Positions 8,936-18,752 of a stretch of 64,000 nt of DNA are shown here, piece by piece. A program made the position numbers and the translations under genes. Source of the DNA: CAVUCH01 sp963697705 (GTDB lineage: Bacteria > Acidobacteriota > Vicinamibacteria > Vicinamibacterales > JAENWD01); assembly GCA_963697705.1 (NCBI GenBank), contig CAVOPA010000006.1, positions 310,001 to 374,000 of the forward strand, written 5' to 3'. The notes under the pieces were generated by a model that did not search any database, had not been told where the DNA came from, and worked only from the letters and a program-made list of their open reading frames with translations. The first letter of the stretch is position 1; each line of letters starts with the position of its first letter.

Positions 8936-10486
8936 TCAGCGAGGGGTACCCGAGCGGGCGATCATCGACGCCTTCTCGCCAGACAGGACCGCGGCCGCAG
9001 CAAGCGACGGATCGGTGGCACGACTCTGCAGTGTCGCAGGCGGCATCCGGACGACGATTCCCACGAGGACGAAGGCAGCGACCGTGTGCGCGAACGTCCA
9101 GATCGCGTTCACGGGCGGTGGCACACCGCCTGTCCCGAATGTGAAGGCGAGTGCGCTCCAGGCAACGACCGACGTCGTGAACACCCGCGATCGGCCCCAC
9201 GCGAGCGCGGCCAGCAGCGTTGCCAACCACATCGATGGGAACGGCGCATAGGTCGGCAGAAACGGGCTTCGCATCGTCGCGAGGATCAAGATGGTCAGCC
9301 AGGCGAGCGGCTCGCGGGCCGCGGCCACGGGTTGAAGCGCGAGGCGGGCCGTGAGCGCGAGCGCGACGACCGTGTAGATCCAGCCGAGCGCCCTCGACGC
9401 GGCGAACCCCATGTAGGGCACGCCGAACAGTTTCAGCTTGAACACCAGCCCCGGGATCGATTCGTTGATCGCGATCGCGGCGGGATTGCGGAAGGCCGGG
9501 AACGCCTCGCCGCTGAGGAGCTTCGGCATGTGCGTCGCGAATGCGACGTACGGGCCCACACCAAAATCCGCGACCGAAACGACGACGAAGGCGACCGCAA
9601 AGGCTGCAGTCCATCCGACGGCGCGCCAGTCCCGGCGCAGCATCAGATAGCCGAGCAGAAGGCCGGGATAGAGCTTGCTCACGACCGCATAGGCGAGCAG
9701 CACGCCGCCGGCCGTGTAACGCTCCCGCTCGAACAAGAGCATCGCGATCATCGAGACGGCGATGATCGCGAGCTGCACGTTACCCATGACGAACGTGATG
9801 ATGATCGCCGGCGCGAGGAGCGCGAAGGGTGTCAGCCAGAGCGCGTGCGTCCCGACCGCGCCGTCGAATCGACGCGCAACGAGGATCACACCCGCGACCA
9901 CCACGGCGAGGTTGAGGGCGAACCAGACGCGGCGAAAGCCCCAGAAGTCACCGCTGGCCGCTGCGATGAGCCGCGGCAACGCCAGGAAGGGCGGCGGGTA
10001 CTCGTATTGGTCAACGATCAGGGGACCGATCGGCCGCCCGAGACGAGGGGCCGCCGGGCTGACCTGCGGCAGCGAGTAGATCTCCTCGGCATAGATATCA
10101 TGGGCGCTGCGGATGTGGTCGCAGGCGATCCAGTACGACGAGACACACGAGTGGTTCGAGCGCTGTGGCGTCCACGGTCGTCCGTCCCAGCGCGCCAGGT
10201 TCGGATCGATGATAAACGCCGCTGCGAGAAGGAGTTGCCCGACCAGCAGCGGCGCGCCGATCGCGAAGAGCCGACGGGGTCCCGGCGAAGCGCCGCCCAG
10301 CGTGGCATTCGACGATGGGTCCCGGCGCAGCCGCCGGAGCACGACGCCGGCGACACCGGCGCCCACGCCCGTTGCCGCGATCATCGACCCGGTCAGGCCG
10401 GCAGTTGCGGTGAGTGCGACGATCGCCGCGAGCGTCGTGAGTGTCGCCCACGTCAATACTTCGAACCAGCGTGGAACAGGCGACAT
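8936..10486 (-). CDS. GT87/DUF2029-like membrane glycosyltransferase
   Basis: 516 aa with about ten hydrophobic helices. After two N-terminal helices comes a periplasmic-type loop containing DIYAEEIYSLPQ and DQYEYPPPFLALPR. The D-x-Y...(Y/F)-x-YPP arrangement is typical of GT-C fold GT87 enzymes, which transfer sugars from polyprenyl-phosphate donors to lipid or glycan acceptors at the membrane. Later segments (ERYTAGGVLLAYAVVSKLYP) also fit the family. Acceptor and product are unknown. The gene sits 90 bp downstream of the FtsX-like permease on the same strand and could be co-transcribed. It ends only 46 bp before the TPR remnant. Confidence 0.8.
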   Translation of the reverse strand: MSPVPRWFEVLTWATLTTLAAIVALTATAGLTGSMIAATGVGAGVAGVVLRRLRRDPSSNATLGGASPGPRRLFAIGAPLLVGQLLLAAAFIIDPNLARWDGRPWTPQRSNHSCVSSYWIACDHIRSAHDIYAEEIYSLPQVSPAAPRLGRPIGPLIVDQYEYPPPFLALPRLIAAASGDFWGFRRVWFALNLAVVVAGVILVARRFDGAVGTHALWLTPFALLAPAIIITFVMGNVQLAIIAVSMIAMLLFERERYTAGGVLLAYAVVSKLYPGLLLGYLMLRRDWRAVGWTAAFAVAFVVVSVADFGVGPYVAFATHMPKLLSGEAFPAFRNPAAIAINESIPGLVFKLKLFGVPYMGFAASRALGWIYTVVALALTARLALQPVAAAREPLAWLTILILATMRSPFLPTYAPFPSMWLATLLAALAWGRSRVFTTSVVAWSALAFTFGTGGVPPPVNAIWTFAHTVAAFVLVGIVVRMPPATLQSRATDPSLAAAAVLSGEKASMIARSGTPR

Positions 10487-10576
10487 CGAGGCTTCTTGGA
10501 CCAGCGACGAACGGGGCGGGTTCGCGCGGCAGGGGGCATTCTACCTCGCAGGTCGGGCGTGCCGACGTGTGCCGGC

Positions 10577-13282
10577 CTATTCGCAGCGTAACGCGACGAT
10601 CGGGTCCGCACGCATTGCCCGGCGAGCCGGCACCCAACACGCCAACAGCACGGCCGCGCCGAGGAGCGGGATCACGCCGACGAACGTGAACGGGTCGGTG
10701 GGACTGGTTTGATACAGCAGGGCGCGCATCACGCGGGTCACCCCGACCGCGCCCATCAGCCCGATGATGATGCCGACCGCCGCCAGCATCATCCCCTGAC
10801 GAAGCACGAGCCGCAGGACATCGCCTGCCTGGGCGCCGAGTGCGATGCGGATGCCCATCTCACGCGTTCGCTGTGCCACGATGTACGCGAGCACTCCGTA
10901 CGTGCCTACCGCACCCAGCAGCAAAGCCACGGCTCCGGCGATGGCCAGCATGACCATGGCAAACGATGTTTGCGCCATCGAGCTCGCTCGAATCTCATCC
11001 AGCGTCCGTACGGCGGCAAGCGGGAGATTCGGGTTCACCGACCAGACAGCCTGCCGCAGTTCGTTCAGAAATCCCTGCGTACCCACCCGGGTCGAGCGCA
11101 CCGCATACGAGACCGCGTTCGTCCTGTAGATCGCATTGAGCATCGGCCAGTACACGATCGCGGTCGGTGGGTGGTTCAGGCCATCGTCGCGTTCCTGACC
11201 GACGACGCCCACGACTTCGTACCACGTCGGACCGAATCCACGGACGCGCCTGCCGATCGCTTTCGACGGCGTCTGCCAGTACTCCCGCGCGAGGGGCTCG
11301 GAGATGACGACCACGGGCCTCTGCTGGTAGATGTCGGTCCAGGTGATCGCTCGCCCGGCGATCACGGGATTGCCCATCGTCTCGAAGTAGCCGGGAGCGA
11401 CGGTCTTGAAACGCCGAAGGGGTGGCAGCTGGCGCTCCGGCACGTTGACATGCTCTACGAAGAGAGGGTTGCCGTTGTCCTCGCCGTCCATCGTGATCGA
11501 GGACGAGAGGCCGACTGACATGACGCCCGGCACCTGAGCCAGCCGCTGCGCGATCTGTTCGTGGGTGCGCGCGAACTGCCGCTCGTCACGGACCGCGTCC
11601 TCCGGTATGGCTACCTGGAATGTCTGCACCTGCTCGGGCCGGGTGAATCCGGCATGGACCTGTCGCATGGCCACGAACGTTCGAATCATCAACCCGGAGA
11701 CGATCAACAGCATCATCGCCAATGCGATTTCAGTCACGACCAGTGCGTTGCGCGTGCGGAGCGGCCCGGGCGCGTCACTTGCCGATCGGCCGCTCTCTTT
11801 CAGCGCCGTCGCCGCCGGGGCGCCAAATCTCGAGACAGGAAGCAGACCAAACAGCAGACCCGCGATGAGCGAGATGGCCAGTGTAAAGAGCAGCACAGCC
11901 GGGTCGATGCCGATCTCGTCCACGCGCGGCAGTCTCTCGGGCGCAAACCTTCGCAACAGGCCGAGGGCCGCCTCTGTGAAGGCGAGCCCGAGCGCCCCGG
12001 CAGCGAGTCCCAACAACACGGTCTCGGACAGCAGCTCGCGCGCGATGCGGCCTCGACTGGCGCCAAGCGCGGCCCGCATCGCGAGCTCCTGCTGGCGTCC
12101 TTCGGCACGGACGAGAGAGAGGTTCGCGACGTTCGCGCACGCGATGAGCAGCACGACACCGACGGCCGCGAGCAGAATCCAGAGGACCCCCGCGACGTCC
12201 CCGGTGACGTCTTCGCTCAGTGGTCGAACGTTCGGCCGTAACTTGAGCCGTTCGTGGCCTTCCTTGAGAAGCGGGATCATCCTGGCGATGTCGGCGTTTG
12301 CCTGCGACAGCGTGACGCCGGGCTTCAGCCGGGCTACGGCCTGGAAGTCGAACATGACGAAATCGACCCGTTCGAGCCGCATCGGAAGCACGAGCTCCGG
12401 GTCGGTGCGCAGGAACCTGAAGGACGAGGGGAGCACGCCGATGATCTCGCCCACCTCACCATCGACCTGAAGCGTCTTTCCGACGACGTCCGGGGCGCCG
12501 CCGAACCTGCGGTGCCAGTACCCGTAGGTCAGGATCACCCGCAAGGGGCGGCCCGGCGCGTCGTCCTCCTTGCCGAACAGGCGGCCACGATCCGGCTGCA
12601 CTCGCAACAGCGGCAACGTGCTGGCGGTCACTGAGAGCACCTCCACCCGCTCCGGCTCACCGCGTCCGGTGATCGACACCTCGTTCGACTCCCAGGCGCC
12701 AATCTCCTCGAATACGCGCTGATTATCACGATAGGTGAAGTACGTCGCCGGGCCCTGATTCATCAGCGCGAGATTGACTCCCTCGCCCCGGTGATACACG
12801 CCGACCAGCCGGTCGGGCTCTGAAAACGGGAGCGGCTTGAGCAAGACGCCGTACACCACGCTGAAGATCGCGGTGTTGGCGCCAATCCCAAGCGCGAGCG
12901 TCAGCACTGCCACTGCCGTGAACCCGGGCTGTGCGACGAGACGACGACGCGCGTAGCGAACGTCCTGCCAGAGGTCCGCGAACATGAGCCACCTGCCTCC
13001 TTGGTCACGGGCGCGTTCGTCGATGCGCGCGGACCACCGATCGACGTGCGAGCGGACGTGGGGTCGATCGGCATGCCTGAGTGTGTCTGCCAGACCGGGC
13101 CAGTCCGTGATCTGCATGCGGGCGTGATTGTCGGCGTCCGACTCGGTCATGCCGCCGGTAACCGCGTCGCGGTAGAACTCTTCGAGCTGCGACGCGAGCT
13201 CGCGCACGATGCGCACTTCGCGGTCGCGCGCGAGGTCGGGCAACGACAGGTGGTCGCGGACGTACCGTTCCCAGTCACGCAC
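10577..13282 (-). CDS. FtsX/MacB-type ABC permease with N-terminal extension (ADOP type)
   Basis: 901 aa. A soluble helical region (1-90) precedes the permease; it is characteristic of the acidobacterial duplicated orphan permeases. Then come MacB-like helix 1 (GFTAVAVLTLALGIGANTAI), a periplasmic core domain to about 345, an FtsX block of helices about 385-500, a second periplasmic domain and a final FtsX block (REMGIRIALGAQAGDVLRLV). The C-terminus RADPIVALRCE matches the family tail. No ATPase gene is adjacent, which is usual for these orphan permeases. The start overlaps the end of the upstream PadR gene by 8 bp, so the two are translationally coupled. Role: probably efflux or envelope mechanotransmission; substrate unknown. 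Confidence 0.9.
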   Translation of the reverse strand: MRDWERYVRDHLSLPDLARDREVRIVRELASQLEEFYRDAVTGGMTESDADNHARMQITDWPGLADTLRHADRPHVRSHVDRWSARIDERARDQGGRWLMFADLWQDVRYARRRLVAQPGFTAVAVLTLALGIGANTAIFSVVYGVLLKPLPFSEPDRLVGVYHRGEGVNLALMNQGPATYFTYRDNQRVFEEIGAWESNEVSITGRGEPERVEVLSVTASTLPLLRVQPDRGRLFGKEDDAPGRPLRVILTYGYWHRRFGGAPDVVGKTLQVDGEVGEIIGVLPSSFRFLRTDPELVLPMRLERVDFVMFDFQAVARLKPGVTLSQANADIARMIPLLKEGHERLKLRPNVRPLSEDVTGDVAGVLWILLAAVGVVLLIACANVANLSLVRAEGRQQELAMRAALGASRGRIARELLSETVLLGLAAGALGLAFTEAALGLLRRFAPERLPRVDEIGIDPAVLLFTLAISLIAGLLFGLLPVSRFGAPAATALKESGRSASDAPGPLRTRNALVVTEIALAMMLLIVSGLMIRTFVAMRQVHAGFTRPEQVQTFQVAIPEDAVRDERQFARTHEQIAQRLAQVPGVMSVGLSSSITMDGEDNGNPLFVEHVNVPERQLPPLRRFKTVAPGYFETMGNPVIAGRAITWTDIYQQRPVVVISEPLAREYWQTPSKAIGRRVRGFGPTWYEVVGVVGQERDDGLNHPPTAIVYWPMLNAIYRTNAVSYAVRSTRVGTQGFLNELRQAVWSVNPNLPLAAVRTLDEIRASSMAQTSFAMVMLAIAGAVALLLGAVGTYGVLAYIVAQRTREMGIRIALGAQAGDVLRLVLRQGMMLAAVGIIIGLMGAVGVTRVMRALLYQTSPTDPFTFVGVIPLLGAAVLLACWVPARRAMRADPIVALRCE

Positions 13283-13607
13283 CGGAGGTCCCCATCACTG
13301 CTTTGATGGCGCCGATGAACGCCTCCCAGGTCTCCCGCTGCTCGCTCAGGACGCGGCGCCCCTCGGGCGTGAGCCGATAGAAGCACCTCCGCCGCTCACC
13401 CGGCTTTTCAATCCAGCGGCCCTTGATCCAGCCGCGGTTCTCGAGGCGGAGCAGCGTGGGGTAGAGCGTCGGGAGGGCAAACGTCAGCTTCCCGCCCGAG
13501 CGGGTCTCGATCAGCTTGCCGATCTCGTATCCGTGGCGGGGACGTGCCTCGAGCAGCGACAGGATGAGCATCTCGCTGCTGCCCTTTTTCAACTCCGAGC
13601 TGAACAC
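13275..13607 (-). CDS. PadR-family transcriptional repressor
   Basis: 110 aa winged-helix protein. KGSSEMLILSLLEARPRHGY is the standard PadR start, with RHGYEIGKLIE as the next element; ALPTLYPTLLRLENRGWI is the recognition region, and GERRRCFYRLTPEGRRVL forms the wing. The GTG start at 13607 is supported by GGAGG 8 bp upstream. The gene is first in a two-gene operon with the FtsX-type permease and overlaps it by 8 bp, so it most likely controls that permease and itself. The upstream region carries a promoter with an imperfect dyad. Confidence 0.93.
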   Translation of the reverse strand: MFSSELKKGSSEMLILSLLEARPRHGYEIGKLIETRSGGKLTFALPTLYPTLLRLENRGWIKGRWIEKPGERRRCFYRLTPEGRRVLSEQRETWEAFIGAIKAVMGTSGA

Positions 13608-13625
13608 GTCGTCAGCCTCCCTATA

Positions 13626-13668
13626 TGTAGCGACGCTAACTATATCGCGCCTCGCCTGCGCGCCGCAA
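13626..13668 (-). promoter_or_regulatory. Promoter and imperfect operator of padR-permease operon
   Basis: On the minus strand TTGCGG (13668-13663) and TATAGT (13644-13639) are separated by 18 bp, a good sigma-70 pair. Just after the -10 lies an AT-flanked dyad with core AGCG-t-CGCT. A repressor bound there would block initiation, which fits PadR autoregulation. This is inferred from position and symmetry only. Confidence 0.5.
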
Positions 13669-13732
13669 CGGACGGCGTTTCTGAAGGGCTAGGGGGTTTC
13701 GACACTGCTCACTGCCGGCCGGACACGCCACG

Positions 13733-13753
13733 CGCCGGCGGAAGCCGCCGGCG
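13733..13753 (-). terminator. GC hairpin downstream of glycosidase gene
   Basis: A 9-bp perfect stem (CGCCGGCGG with CCGCCGGCG) has a 3-nt loop and lies about 180 bp past the glycosidase stop. No T tract follows on the minus strand. The rest of 13669-13928 shows nothing recognisable. Confidence 0.3.
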
Positions 13754-13928
13754 TCGGGCGGCGGGCGAAGGCAGGCCGCCTCAGTGCGGCCCGTACAGCG
13801 AGAACCGGTAGTCAGGCCGCGAACGTTCAGGCTGGCACGCACAACTTCGATCTCGGGACGCGCTGGACTATACCCGTCGACAAGAAGTAGAGGGCGCTGC
13901 AAATGATTGAGGAGTTGGCGTGAAATCC

Positions 13929-16169
13929 CTAGCGCCGCGCCGTAGCCGCCGACAGTGAACCGCGAAGCACGCTCACCGAGGCCGCAGGGAGCTCGAACAC
14001 CGTGTCTGGCCCGGCGTTGACCACCGAGCGGGCCGGGGGGCCGTCAGGGTCCGCCCGACCGGCCCGGCCGCTCGCTCGCCACTGGTACTGCGCGCTGCCA
14101 AAGGTGATCGTCGTGGTCGGGCCCGCGAACACCCGATCGGCACCGGTCTCTCGATCGTGAAACACGATGCGGACACGATGTGGGTTGAGTTGGTCCTTGT
14201 TGATGGCCAGCAGCGACCATTGCCCATCCGGCCGGAGCACCGCGTACGCCGTGACGAGGACGTGACCTGCCGGATCCTGAATGTCGCTCCCGGCCGGGAA
14301 GATGCGGTGCGCGCCGTCCCCAGGCTGCACCCATTCCTGCGTCAATAACTGGCTCGCGAAGAACTGCGATGTCGGCTGCTGGATCTCGTAGTCCGCGTCC
14401 ACCGTGAACATCCCGAAGGTGCCGTACGATTCGTTGCACCCTCCGTGCAAGGCGCTCGGGAGGTAGTGGAAATGGTACAGGCCGTCTCCACCTGCCGTGA
14501 GGAACGCGCCCACGAAATCCGCGAGCCAGAGGGCTCCGAAGGTATCCACGAACGATTGGCCCGTCGCCCAAGCGATGTTCACCTCGGTGATGAACAGCGG
14601 GATCTCGGGCGGCAGCCCGTCGTCCCGCCAGACGCGGACAATGTTCGTGATCAGGGCGGGCTCGTCGTAGAGGCTGCTCCACTGGATCTTGCACGGCTCA
14701 TACGGGTAGTGCTCGAACGACATGAATGCGAGGTCGGACAGCCTGCCGTGTGCCTTCAGGTAATCCACGAATCGGCCCAGCCATGAGACCTTCCCCTGGG
14801 CGTCGGGCCAGACCGTGATGTCGTGGTTGACCCCTTCGAACACCGGCCCGCCCAGCTTCAGCTCCGGATCCACGCCATGGAGCGCCGTCGCGAACTGGAG
14901 ATAGAGAGCGCCGTAGTCCTCCGGCAGCATGTACTGCCCATCGGGCTCTTCTCCCATCTCGATCCACGAAATCGGGTAGCCGCGCGTCTTCAGATAGCGA
15001 ATCTGCGCCGCCGCGTCCTCGGGCGTGCCATAGAGCATGGCGATCGGGATCATCGCGGGCAGGCCCCGTGTGTAGCCGCTGGTGTAGAACAGATCCAGTC
15101 CCACCTGCTCACGCGTCTTCGGTCCGATGTCGGACGGTTCGTGCCACGGGTCGATCGAGGAGCAGACGGTAGCGGTCTGATCCTGATCCGCGGTGTGGCG
15201 GGCGAGGTCGTAGAACTCCCCGGTGGGCGCCTGCGTTCCCACCGAGAGCTCGCCGATCGCGTAGCCGACGCAGTTGCGCCGATCCTGAGAGCCGTGCGAA
15301 TCGCACGTGTTCGACGATTCCGTCATCCAGATGCGCAGAAATCGCACCGGAACCGGCGACGGATTCAACGCGAGCGTCACCGTTCCGCCCCGCCCGTCGC
15401 TCACCTTACCGCCCGGGAACGTCACCCAGGCTCCCTGCGTCGGCTGCTTGTTCGGGTCTTCGACGCCCGTCCAGTACTGCACGAGATAGCGACGCGCGAA
15501 AGGCTCCGCCCATGCGATGCGGAGGGCGTCGATCGGCAGCGGGCTCGCGAGGTCCAGCGTGACCCATTGCGGATGCAGCGCGTCGTTCTCGCCGGTGAAC
15601 GGCTTCGTCAGATACGGATTGCTCTTCCAGTAGGTGGCGACGTCACCGTCTGTCAGCCGCGAATAGCCGTTCGTGTCCGTGCCGTCGTTCCGCGTGACGC
15701 CGCGATGCGGCAGCAGGTAGCCATACGAGTGCTCGATGCGCTCGTCCGTGGCAGCGCCGCCCGTGAAGTACCCTCTGCCGGCGGGGTCGCTCCATGTGCC
15801 CTGCGGATTCCAGTGCCACGCTTCGGCGTGCAACTCCGTGTTCTGCCGGTACGAGACCGTCTGCCAGCCCGCCGAGAGCACCCGGTCCACGGCGGGTCGT
15901 GTGAAGAATCTTTCCACCGTCACCGAGCTCAGTCGGTCTATGCCCGCACCGAGCGCCTGGTTGGGAACGAACGATTCGGCGGCCGCACCCGCGCCCACGT
16001 CCACGCGGATCGTTTGCGCGGCGGCGGATCGGGGGACCATCCCGCAAGCAGCCAGCACACACAGGGCGAGGGGGAACGCGGGTCGCACGGCCGGCATCAC
16101 ACGTGTCGTGCTCGCGAGGCCGCCCTCACCGGCCCAAGGTGCGAAATCTGTGCTGTCAGCGCTTCGCAT
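13929..16169 (-). CDS. Secreted GH-A-like glycoside hydrolase with discoidin-type domain
   Basis: 746 aa. After an export signal comes an F5/8C (discoidin)-like part at about 165-310 (YSRLTDGDVATYWKSNPY; PQWVTLDLASPLPIDALRIA). A TIM-barrel-like part follows, with SWIEMGEEPDG (candidate acid/base E408) and PLFITEVNIAW (candidate nucleophile E529), the spacing of clan GH-A retaining enzymes such as GH39. A beta-sandwich tail ends the protein. The ATG at 16169 has GAGGAG 6 bp upstream and overlaps the sulfatase-like gene by 14 bp; the alternative M25 (16097) gives a shorter leader. The leader contains LAAC (C42), a possible lipobox, and also a Sec-type AAAQ site, so lipoprotein and soluble forms are both possible. 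The substrate is unknown, probably an extracellular glycan. Confidence 0.75.
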   Translation of the reverse strand: MRSADSTDFAPWAGEGGLASTTRVMPAVRPAFPLALCVLAACGMVPRSAAAQTIRVDVGAGAAAESFVPNQALGAGIDRLSSVTVERFFTRPAVDRVLSAGWQTVSYRQNTELHAEAWHWNPQGTWSDPAGRGYFTGGAATDERIEHSYGYLLPHRGVTRNDGTDTNGYSRLTDGDVATYWKSNPYLTKPFTGENDALHPQWVTLDLASPLPIDALRIAWAEPFARRYLVQYWTGVEDPNKQPTQGAWVTFPGGKVSDGRGGTVTLALNPSPVPVRFLRIWMTESSNTCDSHGSQDRRNCVGYAIGELSVGTQAPTGEFYDLARHTADQDQTATVCSSIDPWHEPSDIGPKTREQVGLDLFYTSGYTRGLPAMIPIAMLYGTPEDAAAQIRYLKTRGYPISWIEMGEEPDGQYMLPEDYGALYLQFATALHGVDPELKLGGPVFEGVNHDITVWPDAQGKVSWLGRFVDYLKAHGRLSDLAFMSFEHYPYEPCKIQWSSLYDEPALITNIVRVWRDDGLPPEIPLFITEVNIAWATGQSFVDTFGALWLADFVGAFLTAGGDGLYHFHYLPSALHGGCNESYGTFGMFTVDADYEIQQPTSQFFASQLLTQEWVQPGDGAHRIFPAGSDIQDPAGHVLVTAYAVLRPDGQWSLLAINKDQLNPHRVRIVFHDRETGADRVFAGPTTTITFGSAQYQWRASGRAGRADPDGPPARSVVNAGPDTVFELPAASVSVLRGSLSAATARR

Positions 16170-18573
16170 CTGAAGCTCCTCGCGTCTGGGACACCTGCGC
16201 CTGCGCGTTTCTCAACGCCATCGTCACCTTGTCCGGCTGACGTCTGCGGCTGAACACGTCAGCCATCAGGAACCACCCGAGCGCCTTCGAGTCCGGAGTC
16301 TTCGCGAGCCTCAGCCCGTTCTGCGCAAGAGTCTGGATTTCGTCGAGTGGCGCCGATTCGTGCAGCAGGGCTCGAGCGAGGAACAGGTAGCCCTCGGGCC
16401 GTTTGGGCGCGAGCCTGACCACCTCGCGCATCTGCTGAATCGATCCGTTCCAGTCGTCAACCTCGCTCAGCACTTTCCCCAGGTTGAAGCGTGCCTTGAA
16501 GCTGTTCGGATAGTTCGCCACTTCCGCGGCGTACGCCGCTCGTGCCTCCTCAGGCCGGCGCTGTTCCTCGTAGAGCACGCCCAGGTTGAATTGCGTGCCC
16601 GGGAACCTGGGATGCTCGATGAGGATCTCGTCGAGCATTACCTTTGCCCGATCGAACTGCTTCAAGTCGATCAGGCATGCCGCGAGGTTGAGTCGATTCT
16701 GTGTGAGCTTCGGCTGAATCGCGACGGCCTTCTCCAGGTACGGCACCGCCTCTGCCGGCTGCCGGCGATCGATGTACACCTGACCAAGGAGTGCGTAAGC
16801 TTGCGTGTTGCGGTCGTCGAGCGAGAGCGTCCTCTTGCACAGGGTCAGAACGTCCTCCGTCTGTCCTTCTTCTAGGAGAATGTTCGCCAGACCGATCAGC
16901 CCCTGGACGCTCTGGGGATCGCCTTTCAGCACTTCGTCGAAGCGGGCCTTGGCTTCCTTCGTCCGCCCGAGCTCCGTGTAACACGCGCCGAGCATCAGGA
17001 GTGCCTGGGGCATGGCGGGCTCTTGGCGGATGGCCAGTTCCAGTGCCTCGACCGCGTGCGCGTACTCGTCGCTGACCATCAGCTCACCGGCCCGCTGCAC
17101 CGCCGTGAAGACCTCGAGCTTGTCCTTGGGATCGGCGAGCGTGTTCGACGCGTCGGTCAACCCGACCGCGGGTCTCGACGTGCCCACGTAGCCGAGCGAC
17201 GCCAGCCGTTCGAGCGTGTCCTTGTCGAGATTGGCCGCCTCGGGATCGGGAGCACCGTGGCTGGTGTCAGCGATCACTTTTTTCAGTTCTCGCGCCATGT
17301 CGGCTGCGATTGCCCGACGCTGCGCGAACACGTTGGTCGCTTCCCCGGGATCCGCGGCGAGGTCGTACAGTTCCGGTCGCGGCGCCTGAATGTACTTGTA
17401 CTGGGGTGAGCGCAACGAGTGGAGCGCGCTCCATCCGAACTGGAGCTCGGGAGGCATCGACTCGCTGTACGCGTACACCGTCTTCGTCTCCGGCTGGTGG
17501 AACATCAACGGGACGAGCGAGCGACCATGGACCCTGGCTTTGGAGTCGATCCCAGCGAGCGCGAGCACGGTGGGGAACACGTCGACGAGGCTGACCTGCG
17601 ACTCCACGCGCACGCCCTGGAGAGCCTCGAAGGGTGTCGCGACGATGAACGGGACGTGCAGCACGTAATCGTAGATGAAGAAGCCATGCGTCCCCTCGCC
17701 GTGGCTCCCGAGGCCTTCGCCGTGATCGCCGACGATGACGACGATCGTGCGTCCGTCCAAGCCGGCCGTCCGTAGCCACGACAGGCATCGATCCACCTGT
17801 CGATCGGCGAACGCAATCTCCCCGTCATAGAGACCCGCGGGACCGCGGGCGCTGAACTCGGAGCGTATCGGCTCTGGCGGTTCGTACGGGCTGTGGGCAT
17901 CGTAGAGATGGACCCAGGCGAAGAACGGCCCGTCCTTGTGCCCGTCGAGCCAGTGCAGCGCCGCATCCATCACCTGATTGCCGGGCCGCTGCACCGCGGC
18001 CAGGTCGAGGTGCTTGAACTTGTTCATGTCGAACCGATCGTCGTAGGTACCGAACCCCTGGTTCAGCCCCCAGCGCCCGTCCAGCACGAACGCCCCGATG
18101 AATGCGCCCGTCTGGTATCCCCGTTCTGCGAGCGATTCGGCAAGCGTCGTCTGTCCCTGGCTGAGAGCGGTGGTGCCGTTCAGGCGGACCCCGTGATACG
18201 TCGGATACAGCCCCGTCATGATCGAACAATGCGAGGGCAGCGTCAGCGGGGCCGGCGACGCGGCCTGGGCGAAGAGCACGCCGCGGCGCGCGAGGCCGTC
18301 GATCGCCGGTGTCCGCGCATCGGCGTTGCCGTAGCAGCCCAGGTGATCCGCGCGCGTCGTGTCGAGCGTGATGAGGATGACGTTCGGCTTCTCGACACCC
18401 TTCTTCGCCCACATCCGGCTCAACCTTTGTGGCGCCTCGGGCGGGGGTCGTCGGACGAATAGCACCAGCCCTGCCACGACCAGGCCGACGACGGCACTGA
18501 GCGCCAGCAGTGTGGTCGAGACGCGACGGAGTCTGGTTCTGACAGCGCTCATCAACAGATTAGCCAGCCCCAT
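16156..18573 (-). CDS. Sulfatase-like alkaline-phosphatase-superfamily protein with TPR domain
   Basis: 805 aa. One N-terminal membrane anchor (about 21-41), a sulfatase-fold domain (about 62-385) and about nine TPR-like units (440-790) including EPAMPQALLMLGACYTELGR. Metal sites are visible: NVILITLDTTRADHLGC and GDHGEGLGSHGEGTHG. The catalytic loop reads PLTLPSHCSIMTG, so the Cys/Ser of the sulfatase C-x-P-x-R motif is Thr and the Arg is His. A formylglycine sulfatase is therefore unlikely. Thr is the nucleophile in phosphodiesterase and phosphotransferase members of this superfamily. It probably acts outside the cytoplasm on phosphate esters, or has a transferase or binding role. It is coupled to the downstream glycosidase and divergent from TonB receptor 2 (179 bp between starts). 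Confidence 0.88.
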   Translation of the reverse strand: MGLANLLMSAVRTRLRRVSTTLLALSAVVGLVVAGLVLFVRRPPPEAPQRLSRMWAKKGVEKPNVILITLDTTRADHLGCYGNADARTPAIDGLARRGVLFAQAASPAPLTLPSHCSIMTGLYPTYHGVRLNGTTALSQGQTTLAESLAERGYQTGAFIGAFVLDGRWGLNQGFGTYDDRFDMNKFKHLDLAAVQRPGNQVMDAALHWLDGHKDGPFFAWVHLYDAHSPYEPPEPIRSEFSARGPAGLYDGEIAFADRQVDRCLSWLRTAGLDGRTIVVIVGDHGEGLGSHGEGTHGFFIYDYVLHVPFIVATPFEALQGVRVESQVSLVDVFPTVLALAGIDSKARVHGRSLVPLMFHQPETKTVYAYSESMPPELQFGWSALHSLRSPQYKYIQAPRPELYDLAADPGEATNVFAQRRAIAADMARELKKVIADTSHGAPDPEAANLDKDTLERLASLGYVGTSRPAVGLTDASNTLADPKDKLEVFTAVQRAGELMVSDEYAHAVEALELAIRQEPAMPQALLMLGACYTELGRTKEAKARFDEVLKGDPQSVQGLIGLANILLEEGQTEDVLTLCKRTLSLDDRNTQAYALLGQVYIDRRQPAEAVPYLEKAVAIQPKLTQNRLNLAACLIDLKQFDRAKVMLDEILIEHPRFPGTQFNLGVLYEEQRRPEEARAAYAAEVANYPNSFKARFNLGKVLSEVDDWNGSIQQMREVVRLAPKRPEGYLFLARALLHESAPLDEIQTLAQNGLRLAKTPDSKALGWFLMADVFSRRRQPDKVTMALRNAQAQVSQTRGASDAKR

Positions 18574-18752
18574 TTATCTTCCGGCCTGGTGTGTGCCGTC
18601 AATCATCGCTTGACACCACCGCGCACAGAGTCATATGGAAGATGGGTGGAACGAGCTCGCCTGCGGCGAGTCCCGGCGCACATCGCGCACCGATGGCCGC
18701 ATACGCGAGTCACTGGTCGGCCAACGTCGACACTGTTCGAAGAGAGGTTGTG

